Source: Candidatus Methanosuratincola petrocarbonis (ex Vanwonterghem et al. 2016) (GTDB lineage Archaea > Thermoproteota > Methanomethylicia > Methanomethylicales > Methanomethylicaceae). Taken from it: a stretch of DNA of 5,908 nucleotides. The notes below the pieces were generated by a model. The model saw nothing but the letters and a program-made list of their open reading frames with translations, searched no databases and was not told the DNA's origin. The position numbers were made by a program, and so were the translations under genes. The stretch covers positions 1 through 5,908 of the forward strand of contig MAGV01000042.1 in assembly GCA_001717015.1 (NCBI GenBank), given 5' to 3'. Below, piece by piece: positions 1 through 5,171 of this stretch (the stretch's first letter is position 1; each line of letters starts with the position of its first letter).

Positions 1-1
1 G

Positions 2-1201
2 GTCTTCCACGACTACAAGAAGGGGAAGGTTGACGGCGACGACCTGGTAGAGAAGGTTGCAGAGGGGCTCGGGATCCCGGACACGACCGCGCTCAGGATC
101 CTCAACGACGTCTTCCCTGAGCTCAGGATGCTTGAGCCTGTGCCCACCAAGCTCTTGTTGAGGTCGCACATGACTAGCGCGTGGTTCCTCACTTGCGCGG
201 CAGTCCAGCACAAGCTTGAGATGCCCGTGATGCTCTTCTCAGTGGGCCTCAGGGCAAGGAGGGAGCAGCAGGAGGACGCGACGCACCTGAGGTTCCACCA
301 CGCTGCATCATCGATAATCATGGACGAGGAGGTCTCGGTTGAGGACGGCAAGCGGGTATCGGAAGAGGTGATCAAGAGGCTCGGCTTCGGGGAGGTGAGG
401 GTCGAGAGGAAGAAGGTCACTGCAAAGTACTACGCGCCAGGGACGGAGCACGAGGTCTTCGCCAAGGTCGGCGGTACAGGCTGGGTGGAGCTGATGGACT
501 TCGGCCTCTACAGCCCTGTGGCGCTGGCGCGTTATGGGATAGAGTACCCGGTCCTGAACATAGGCATAGGGGTGGAGAGGGTGGCGATGCTCCTCCACGG
601 CTACAAGGACGTCAGGGAGCTCTCTTACCCGCAGTTCTACGGCGAGTGGGTGCTCTCGGATGCCTCCCTTGCCCGGCAGCTCTCGTTCATAGAGGAGCCG
701 TTGACCGAGGAGGGGAAGGCAGTCGAGAGGGCCATAGTGGAGGCGATTGAGGGGCACAAGGACGCGGAGAGCCCGTGCGAGTTCGTAGCCTACGAGGGCA
801 AGGTCTCCGGCAGGAAAGTCGCAGTGCGGGTTTACGAGCCAGACCCGGGGGTCAGGCTGGTCGGGCCTGCCGCATTCAACGAGCTGGTCGTGTACAAGGC
901 GAACATACTGGGCATCCCGCCGCAGGGGATGGAGAATGTGGAGCTGGTGAGGGCAGCCAGGTCCGCTGGCGTCAGGACCAGCATAAGGTACGTCGATGCA
1001 GTCGCGAAGATGGCGGCGGCGAGGATCGAGAGGGACGGGCAAGCGGACATCAGGGTCAGGATGGTGAAGCTCCTGAGCGACATAAACCTGAAGGTTTCGG
1101 AGGTCGGGCTCAGGTACATATCCAGCAGGCAGGGGAAGATAGACGTAAGGGGGCCCGCGTTCATCGGCGTCAAGTCCGAGTTGGGGCGCGATCAGAGCTG
1201 A
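2..1201 (+). CDS. sepS: O-phosphoseryl-tRNA synthetase (SepRS), 5'-partial
   Basis: SepRS is a class II aminoacyl-tRNA synthetase that charges tRNA(Cys) with O-phosphoserine; SepCysS then converts this to Cys-tRNA(Cys). The frame is open to the left edge, so this is the C-terminal 399 residues of a protein that is about 530-540 residues in the family. Visible in order (fragment numbering): RSHMTS at 54-59, a motif 2-like block RARREQQEDATHLRFHH from 84, the motif 3 block GIGVERVAML at about 188-197, and FNELVVYKANILGIP at about 292-306 in the C-terminal region. The ATG at 128 is internal, because family-like sequence (for example DVFPELR) continues upstream of it. One pocket position that I recall as Ser binding the phosphate reads Ala here (codon 302-304). 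The gene ends with TGA, and the endonuclease V gene follows in the same direction. SepCysS is not in the window. The identity is secure from the motifs. Confidence 0.93.
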   Translation, partial: VFHDYKKGKVDGDDLVEKVAEGLGIPDTTALRILNDVFPELRMLEPVPTKLLLRSHMTSAWFLTCAAVQHKLEMPVMLFSVGLRARREQQEDATHLRFHHAASSIIMDEEVSVEDGKRVSEEVIKRLGFGEVRVERKKVTAKYYAPGTEHEVFAKVGGTGWVELMDFGLYSPVALARYGIEYPVLNIGIGVERVAMLLHGYKDVRELSYPQFYGEWVLSDASLARQLSFIEEPLTEEGKAVERAIVEAIEGHKDAESPCEFVAYEGKVSGRKVAVRVYEPDPGVRLVGPAAFNELVVYKANILGIPPQGMENVELVRAARSAGVRTSIRYVDAVAKMAAARIERDGQADIRVRMVKLLSDINLKVSEVGLRYISSRQGKIDVRGPAFIGVKSELGRDQS

Positions 1202-1309
1202 GGGTGTTGAAGGACAAGCCAGCAATGGGTAAGGGGGCAGCAGGGAATCCCTGTCCAACACCATTTCGACATCGAGAAGGCAAGGAAGGCGCAGCGCTCC
1301 CTAGCAAAG

Positions 1310-1897
1310 ATGGTATCGCTGGTACCGCCAGACGAGATCCATTCGATCTGCGGGATGGACACATCCTACCGGGGCGAAGAGGGGTTCGCGGCAGCAGTTG
1401 TGATGAGCTTCCCTGAAATGGAGGAGATCGAGGTAGAGACCGCCTGCGGTGCGGCGTCTGTGCCTTACATGCCTGGCTTCCTCGGGTTCAGGGAGATGCG
1501 GCTCTTAGCATCCCTGTTCGGGAGGCTTGCCACGAGGGCATCTGCCTACATAGTGAACGGGCACGGGGCATTCCACCCCGAGGGGCTCGGGGCAGCATCG
1601 CACTTCGGGGTCGCCTTCGATGTCCCCACCATCGGCGTATGCCGCTCACCCCTCTCGTTCGAAGGCGGATCGGTGGAGGGGGGGCGACTCATCGCCTACG
1701 GCAAGGAGGTCGGGGGCATAATCCGCGGCCCTGGATGGGGGAAGCTGTTCGTAAGCGCCGGGCACAGGATGAGTCCAGAACGCGCGTTGGAAATTGTGAG
1801 AGGGTGCATGAAGGGGCACCGGTTACCAGAGCCTTTATTTCTCGCGGATCTATACAGTAAGAGATCCATGGAGGGCAGACCCGTAATTGGAAGGTGA
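1310..1897 (+). CDS. nfi: Endonuclease V family protein with Asp-to-Asn active-site change
   Basis: Endonuclease V cleaves DNA or RNA near deaminated bases, mainly inosine. From the ATG at 1310 the protein is 195 residues. Family marks are GMD at 15-17 (first metal Asp), PYMPGFL at 52-58 (strand-wedge motif), FRE at 60-62 (catalytic Glu), GHGAFHP at 84-90, ASHFG at 96-100, DVPTIGV at 104-110, GHR at 151-153 (catalytic His) and CMKGHRLPEP near the C-terminus. The family motif VDGxGxxHPRR reads VNGHGAFHPEG: the Asp equivalent to E. coli D110 is Asn83 (AAC at 1556-1558), and the Lys-rich stretch after IGV is CRSPL. Activity is therefore doubtful, though the fold looks intact. The same frame continues upstream to a TGA at 1208 with plausible family N-terminus (FDIEKARKAQRSLAKMV) but without ATG, GTG or TTG, so the true start may be earlier, with a 1-base frame break. 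It overlaps the rbkR start by 11 bases. Confidence 0.88.
   Translation: MVSLVPPDEIHSICGMDTSYRGEEGFAAAVVMSFPEMEEIEVETACGAASVPYMPGFLGFREMRLLASLFGRLATRASAYIVNGHGAFHPEGLGAASHFGVAFDVPTIGVCRSPLSFEGGSVEGGRLIAYGKEVGGIIRGPGWGKLFVSAGHRMSPERALEIVRGCMKGHRLPEPLFLADLYSKRSMEGRPVIGR
1846..1867. repeat. Inverted repeat GGATCT-N10-AGATCC upstream of rbkR
   Basis: Perfect 6-base arms lie at 1846-1851 and 1862-1867 with a 10-base spacer. They sit in the 3' end of the endonuclease V frame, 19 bases before the rbkR TTG. An AT-rich element, CTTTATTT at about 1833-1840, lies just upstream and could be a TATA box, which would place the repeat near a start point. RbkR proteins are known regulators, so this is a possible autoregulatory operator. 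Six-base arms can occur by chance and this stretch is also coding. Confidence 0.3.
1870..1875 (+). promoter_or_regulatory. Ribosome binding site supporting the rbkR TTG start
   Basis: GGAGGG lies 11 bases before the TTG at 1887. This supports TTG as the start instead of the next in-frame ATG at 1929, which would remove the first helix of the HTH domain. A stronger-looking AAGGTGATC at 1891-1899 lies inside the frame and is too far (29 bases) from ATG 1929 to serve it in the usual way. Confidence 0.45.
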
Positions 1898-2573
1898 TCT
1901 CTGGTTCGCGCTTCTCCATATCTTCAAGATGGGGGGGCACACAAGGCAGATACTGCTCGGCACCTCGGACTTCGGGAGGATGATCGGCGTCTCGCAGCAG
2001 ACGGCATCGAGGCGCCTCCTCGAGCTAGCGGAGATGGGGATCATAACACGGGAGCTGACGCCCGACGGGCAGCTTGTGATGATAACAGAGAAGGGGGTTG
2101 ATGCGATAAGGGAGGTCTACAACGCCTTGAAGATGGGGCTTGAGGGCATCGACAATGTCAAGTTCCTCAATGGCTACGTCTTTTCGGGCTACGGGGAAGG
2201 CGCGTACTATGTCACGAAGAGCGGCTACAGGGAGCAGTTCTCTGAGAAGCTTGGTTTCGCCCCATTCCCCGGCACCCTGAACCTTAGGCTCAGGTCGGCG
2301 GCAGACATAAGGGCGAGGACCGAGCTCGAGGCGCTCCCCGGGATCACGATAAAGGGGTTCACGAACTCGGAGAGGACCTACGGGGACGTGAAGTGCTTCC
2401 TGGCGAAGGTGAACGACACCGCGGACGGTGCGGTACTGATGATACACAGGACGCACTACGGCAAGGAAGTACTGGAGATAATTGCGCCGGAGAACCTGAG
2501 GAAGAGGTTCGGGCTAAAGGACGGGGACATGGTCCAGCTGAAGGTCTTCCTGAACCGCGACCATGCAGCGTAA
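1887..2573 (+). CDS. ribK: CTP-dependent riboflavin kinase with N-terminal winged HTH (RbkR type)
   Basis: The protein is 228 residues with two parts. Residues about 5-75 form a winged helix-turn-helix (TSDFGRMIGVSQQTASRRL as the HTH core, then ELAEMGIITRE and a short wing). Residues about 95-225 are the archaeal RibK (DUF120) domain, with GYVFSGYGEGAYYV at 96-109, PFPGTLNLRL at 126-135 (the GTLN motif that places Mg and nucleotide in the family), TYGDVKCF at 164-171 and EIIAPENLRKRFGLKDGD at 197-214. RibK makes FMN from riboflavin using CTP. Fusions with an HTH are known as RbkR and also repress riboflavin synthesis or uptake genes, so a double role is likely. The start is TTG directly after an in-frame TAA, with GGAGGG upstream; it keeps helix 1 (LWFALLHIFKMG). 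The gene converges with ribL, the next step in the pathway. The kinase is secure; the regulator role is inferred from architecture. Confidence 0.93.
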   Translation: MEGDLWFALLHIFKMGGHTRQILLGTSDFGRMIGVSQQTASRRLLELAEMGIITRELTPDGQLVMITEKGVDAIREVYNALKMGLEGIDNVKFLNGYVFSGYGEGAYYVTKSGYREQFSEKLGFAPFPGTLNLRLRSAADIRARTELEALPGITIKGFTNSERTYGDVKCFLAKVNDTADGAVLMIHRTHYGKEVLEIIAPENLRKRFGLKDGDMVQLKVFLNRDHAA

Positions 2574-2575
2574 AG

Positions 2576-3020
2576 TCACTTGGGTTGAGGCTTGGATGCG
2601 GGGTTCGAGGGGTTCAGGAGCGCTCTGATCTTCGAGGAGCTTATGTCCCCATACTTACCGAGCTTGACGATCTCCCCCCGGAACCCCTCCCGACGGAGTA
2701 CTTCTGCAAGATCCTCCTGGTCGTACCCGAGGGCGACTATGTCAGGCATCAGCGACTCGAGGATCGCCTTCGTGTCGAAGTCGACGCCGCCCAATACTGC
2801 TCGGTCCACTGGCTTCAGGGCCTCCACCAGCTCCCTCCTGTGCTCCTCGTTCATCACCGGAGCCCTCCCCTTCCTTTTTAGGATCGTGGAGTCCCTTGCC
2901 ACGACTACTATCAGCTCGCCGCCCGAGCCGGCCAGCCTCTTGGCCTCCTCGAGGTAGCGGAGGTGCCCGTAGTGTAGCAGGTCAAAGCACCCTGCGGCAA
3001 GAACGCGCTTCCCCGTTCAA
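2576..3020 (-). CDS. ribL: FAD synthetase RibL (nucleotidyltransferase), 5' end unresolved
   Basis: RibL transfers a nucleotide to FMN to make FAD. Reading leftward, the frame shows KRVLAAGCFDLLHYGHLRYL, with the HxGH motif as HYGH (codons 2974-2963), then GGELIVVVARDSTILKRKGR, ALKPVDRAVLG, IVALGYDQ and the late motif DISSSKIRALL. This is the complete cytidylyltransferase-type fold at usual family length, about 147 residues. The HYGH frame has no ATG, GTG or TTG between a TGA at 3019-3017 and the GTG at 2902, and starting at that GTG would delete the active-site motif. A TTG at 3020 in the neighbouring frame, followed by AAC GGG and one surplus G, would give the expected MNGKRVLAAG start, so a 1-base insertion in the GGGG run (3011-3014) is suspected. 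The span given starts at that TTG and is not a multiple of three. The only Cys is in GCFD. It is probably the last gene of the dphB-DUF357-ribL unit. Confidence 0.88.
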
Positions 3021-3033
3021 CCCACCCCCATCT

Positions 3034-3046
3034 CTCCGGAACGGAG
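3034..3046. repeat. Small hairpin CTCCG-GAA-CGGAG before ribL
   Basis: Five-base arms lie at 3034-3038 and 3042-3046 around a 3-base loop, in the gap between the DUF357 stop (3050-3048) and the ribL 5' end. On the minus-strand transcript the right arm contains GGAG, the only convincing ribosome site for ribL, so the hairpin could hide it. It is short and may be chance. Confidence 0.3.
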
Positions 3047-3047
3047 C

Positions 3048-3344
3048 TCAAGCGGGAGAGGTCCCGAAGGTCCACTCATATCTGAGCCACCCCATAATCC
3101 TGCATGCATCGATTAAGCCCTCGCAGTAAGCGATGCACACGAGCGCTGTAATATAGTCCTGCTTACCGAAATAATACTTGCTGTCCTCGAAGTAGATTTT
3201 AGACAGACGTATATTCTCCTCGGCTTGCCTCCGAAGCGACGGGTCTTCAGGGAGCGAAACCTCCATGGTCTTGAAGACCCTTTCCGTAGCTGAGATGTAC
3301 CTTTCGAGTTTCTTCCTGGCCTCTTCCTCTAAGCTCAAAGGCAT
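3048..3344 (-). CDS. DUF357 family protein
   Basis: A small acidic protein of 98 residues, full family length, all helical in appearance. The N-terminal part (EEEARKKLERYISATERVF) looks like a charged helix. The C-terminal half holds the family core: DSKYYFGKQDYITALVCIAYCEGLIDACRIMGWL, residues about 54-87. DUF357 occurs in archaea and has no settled biochemical role that I know of. The ATG at 3344 overlaps the dphB stop (3337-3335) by 10 bases, so translation is probably coupled. The stop lies 27 bases before the proposed ribL start. Two Cys flank the EGLIDA motif. There is no signal peptide or membrane segment, so it is probably cytoplasmic. The family call is firm; the function is unknown. 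Confidence 0.85.
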   Translation of the reverse strand: MPLSLEEEARKKLERYISATERVFKTMEVSLPEDPSLRRQAEENIRLSKIYFEDSKYYFGKQDYITALVCIAYCEGLIDACRIMGWLRYEWTFGTSPA

Positions 3345-4126
3345 CCCCTCACGAGGCCCTCCTCTGCCCCACCTATGAGAACAAGCGCCTCTGCCTCCAT
3401 GAAGTGGAGGCGACCTGGGACTATCAGGGAGTGTGGGGGAGGACCGAAATCCAGGTCCTTCAGCACGGACGCCTTACCCGCCCTGACAAGCTGGGAAGGG
3501 GAGCCTGCCCTAGCCAAGACTACCATGAGCGTATCGCCCGAGACCACGCCGCCCCGCTGCTGTGCCTCCATCTCCAGCAAGAGGCGGATCGCCTCGCCCG
3601 CCTTCATGAACCTTCCCTCCTCCACGCGGAGGTCGAGGAAGAAGAGCGTGTGAAGCCCGAGGCTCCTGTTGATCTTGAGTGTCTCGTAAGGGACCAGGGA
3701 GAGCGGCTCGGGGAAGGTTATCGTTGCAGACCTCCCGAACTTGTAGTTCTGCAGACCTGCAGCGCCAGGCGCTACCGATATGATGGATGGCGCGTTCACC
3801 ACCTCGACTCTAATGCCCCTCTTGATCGCCCTGAGCCTCAGGTCGACATGCGTGGTGGCGACGAATGGATCTCCCGCTACAAGGAGCGCAACCTCCCTGT
3901 GCGCGGCGGCGTCCAGTATCCACCTGCCGTCCTCGACCTCACTACGGTCGACCAGCCGGATCTCTTTCCCGATCATTCTGCCCAGGGATTCCAAGTCCAG
4001 CCCAGGCATTACGTTCGTGTAGTTCTCGAGCAGGACGATGTCGGCGGACTTGGCGATTTCAAGACCGTGCAGACTGATCCCCCTCTCGTCATACAGACCC
4101 AATCCTATGAAAGCCAGGGAGGGCAT
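3335..4126 (-). CDS. dphB: Diphthine synthase (SAM-dependent methyltransferase)
   Basis: DphB methylates the precursor side chain on the conserved His of elongation factor 2 with S-adenosylmethionine, in diphthamide synthesis. The protein is 263 residues, as usual for the family. Marks are SLAFIGLGLYDERGISLHGLE at 3-23, YTNVMPGLD at about 36-44, the SAM-site motif GDPFVATTHVDL at 85-96, and NAPSIISVAPGAAGLQNYKFG at about 111-131. It belongs to the tetrapyrrole-methylase fold. I chose ATG 4126 because FIGLGLYD then lies at the very N-terminus, as in the family. An upstream GTG at 4174 would add 16 residues that contain the probable TATA box. It heads the dphB-DUF357-ribL unit and diverges from tRNA-Lys. 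Identity is secure. Confidence 0.95.
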   Translation of the reverse strand: MPSLAFIGLGLYDERGISLHGLEIAKSADIVLLENYTNVMPGLDLESLGRMIGKEIRLVDRSEVEDGRWILDAAAHREVALLVAGDPFVATTHVDLRLRAIKRGIRVEVVNAPSIISVAPGAAGLQNYKFGRSATITFPEPLSLVPYETLKINRSLGLHTLFFLDLRVEEGRFMKAGEAIRLLLEMEAQQRGGVVSGDTLMVVLARAGSPSQLVRAGKASVLKDLDFGPPPHSLIVPGRLHFMEAEALVLIGGAEEGLVRGCL

Positions 4127-4159
4127 GCGAAACCACTCACTGAAGATAGAAGAAGCGAT

Positions 4160-4171
4160 ACTTTTAAATTG
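4160..4171. promoter_or_regulatory. Probable shared TATA box for dphB (-) and tRNA-Lys (+)
   Basis: ACTTTTAAATTG holds the near-palindrome TTTTAAA (4162-4168). Its centre lies about 32 bases before the tRNA 5' end on the plus strand, the usual TATA distance for an archaeal tRNA gene. On the minus strand (AATTTAAAAG) it lies about 40 bases before the dphB ATG, giving a short leader. No second AT-rich box is visible in this 70-base gap. Use in both directions is inferred from position. Confidence 0.6.
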
Positions 4172-4196
4172 CACTTCCTAAATGGAAAAGTCGGAC

Positions 4197-4273
4197 GGGC
4201 CTGTAGCTCAGTACGGTAGAGCGATGGGCTCTTAACCCATTGGCCAAGGGTTCAAATCCCTTCAGGCCCGCCA
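4197..4273 (+). tRNA. tRNA-Lys (anticodon CTT), CCA encoded
   Basis: The full cloverleaf can be drawn by eye. The acceptor GGGCCTG (4197-4203) pairs perfectly with CAGGCCC (4263-4269); the D stem is GCTC/GAGC (4206-4209 with 4219-4222); the anticodon stem is ATGGG/CCCAT (4224-4228 with 4236-4240) around the loop CTCTTAA, giving anticodon CTT at 4231-4233 after T33. The variable loop is TGGCC, the T stem AAGGG/CCCTT with loop TTCAAAT, the discriminator G4270, and CCA at 4271-4273 is in the DNA. There is no intron. It decodes the lysine codon AAG. Confidence 0.96.
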
Positions 4274-4450
4274 TAATCCATCTCTTTACTATGATTTGTC
4301 ATGCAATACCCCTACTGTTTCCATTTCCCAGATATCCCAAGAAATTTGCTGGATCTCTGCAAAATGAATCTCGTGCCAGTACCATTAGGCAAATGAATTG
4401 CAGCGACTGCGCCCGCAGCTTCGGGGGCGGAGGGGCAAGGCAGGCTCAGG

Positions 4451-4463
4451 CTGAAAATTTCAG
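4451..4463. repeat. Palindrome CTGAAA-A-TTTCAG
   Basis: A perfect 13-base palindrome in the spacer. It sits inside a weaker outer pairing, GGCAGG (4439-4444) with CCTGCC (4467-4472). On the minus strand the AAATTTTCAG half gives a short T-run about 50 bases past the ABC ATPase stop, so it may be part of a terminator for that operon. Confidence 0.35.
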
Positions 4464-4467
4464 TGAC

Positions 4468-4486
4468 CTGCCCGAGGAAGGGGCAG
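4468..4486. terminator. Hairpin CTGCCC-N7-GGGCAG downstream of the ABC ATPase gene
   Basis: Six-base GC-rich arms (4468-4473 and 4481-4486) surround a 7-base loop, 22 bases past the ABC stop on the minus strand. The next bases on that strand include TTTT, as in a weak hairpin-plus-T terminator. Archaeal termination relies mainly on T-runs, so this is only suggestive. Confidence 0.3.
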
Positions 4487-4508
4487 CTATCAGGCAGCCA
4501 CTTACCGA

Positions 4509-5171
4509 CTAGACCAACCTTCCCTTGCAGAAGCGGTAGGTCTCGTCCGCTATCTTCATGAGTTCAGGGTCATGGGTCGATAGCAGGACGGTCTTCCCGC
4601 TGTCCCTCAGGGAAGAGAAGACCTTGTAGATGATGCGCGAAGTCTCCTCGTCGACGAAGACCGTCGGCTCGTCTGCAAAGACGTATTTCGGCTCCTTGAT
4701 AAGAGCCCTGACGAAAGCTGCCCTCTGTTGCTCCCCGCCGGACAGCTGCTCGACAAGGTGCTCCGCCCTGTCCGCTATGCCGAGCCTCGAAAGCCACTCC
4801 CTTGCCTTCCCCTCGTACTCCCACGGGTCGACGTCAGACGAGTAGAGCGGGAGGAGGACGTTCTCCAGAGTCGTGTACTGCGGCAGCAGGTTGATGTGCT
4901 GGAATATGAAGCCGAAGCTCTGCCGCCTGAACATCGTCCTCCAGAAGTCCGAGGCCAGGAGGACATTCTCCCCGTCGTAAAGGATCTCACCCGAGGTAGG
5001 CGTGAGTATCAGGCCGATCATGCTGAGGAGTGTTGTCTTTCCGCAGCCGCTTGGGCCTGTGAGGGCTACGATGGATCTGTCCTTCACCTTGAGGCTTACA
5101 TCGACGACCGCTGCGGTTTCGTTGAACTTCCCCCTGTTGAATATCTTGGTGAGATTTTTGACCTCTATCAT
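4509..5171 (-). CDS. ABC transporter ATP-binding protein, MacB/LolD/FtsE type
   Basis: A cytoplasmic ATPase of 220 residues that drives the FtsX-type permease encoded just upstream. All ABC motifs are present: Walker A GPSGCGKTT at 39-47, Q-loop FIFQH with Gln91, signature LSGGEQQR at 143-150, Walker B YVFADEPT at 163-170 and the switch His200 in STHDPE. The D-loop reads VFVDEE instead of the more usual NLD/ALD form, with the Asp kept. I chose ATG 5171 because MIEVKNLTKIF is the usual ABC N-terminus and the ATG overlaps the permease TGA as ATGA. The earlier in-frame start at 5222 adds 17 residues inside the permease gene with no family resemblance. The cargo is unknown; this subfamily serves lipoprotein release, peptide or drug export, or cell-division signalling. 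Confidence 0.93.
   Translation of the reverse strand: MIEVKNLTKIFNRGKFNETAAVVDVSLKVKDRSIVALTGPSGCGKTTLLSMIGLILTPTSGEILYDGENVLLASDFWRTMFRRQSFGFIFQHINLLPQYTTLENVLLPLYSSDVDPWEYEGKAREWLSRLGIADRAEHLVEQLSGGEQQRAAFVRALIKEPKYVFADEPTVFVDEETSRIIYKVFSSLRDSGKTVLLSTHDPELMKIADETYRFCKGRLV

Larger units (their letters stand above)
4274..4508. other. Gene-free spacer with AT-richer first half and small hairpins
   Basis: This lies between the tRNA 3' end and the ABC ATPase stop codon, so it is downstream of both. The first about 125 bases are AT-richer than the rest of the window; the second half is GC-rich with short inverted repeats. A 90-codon plus-strand frame crosses it, but it begins inside the tRNA and resembles no family I know. 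I see no clear C/D-box or other known RNA gene. Confidence 0.55.

Noticed and set aside
308..1264. 318-codon minus-strand frame opposite sepS
   Set aside because: It lies wholly over the well-supported SepRS reading frame. Its composition (rich in Pro, Leu, Arg, His) is typical of an antisense shadow in GC-rich coding DNA.
3017..3031. In-frame TGA after ATG 3031 read as selenocysteine or another recoded codon before ribL
   Set aside because: UGA ends several other genes in this window, no SECIS-like structure is seen, and RibL enzymes have no functional residue there. A 1-base G-run error explains it better.
4127..4174. Longer DphB start at GTG 4174
   Set aside because: The extra 16 residues include the TTTAAA promoter sequence, and the family N-terminus begins at FIGLGL directly after ATG 4126.
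3404..4219. 271-codon plus-strand frame opposite dphB
   Set aside because: Shadow of dphB: it runs through the promoter and into the tRNA gene and shows no domain.
4240..4512. 90-codon plus-strand frame over the spacer
   Set aside because: It starts inside the tRNA-Lys anticodon stem, has no ribosome site, overlaps the ABC ATPase stop and resembles no family I know.
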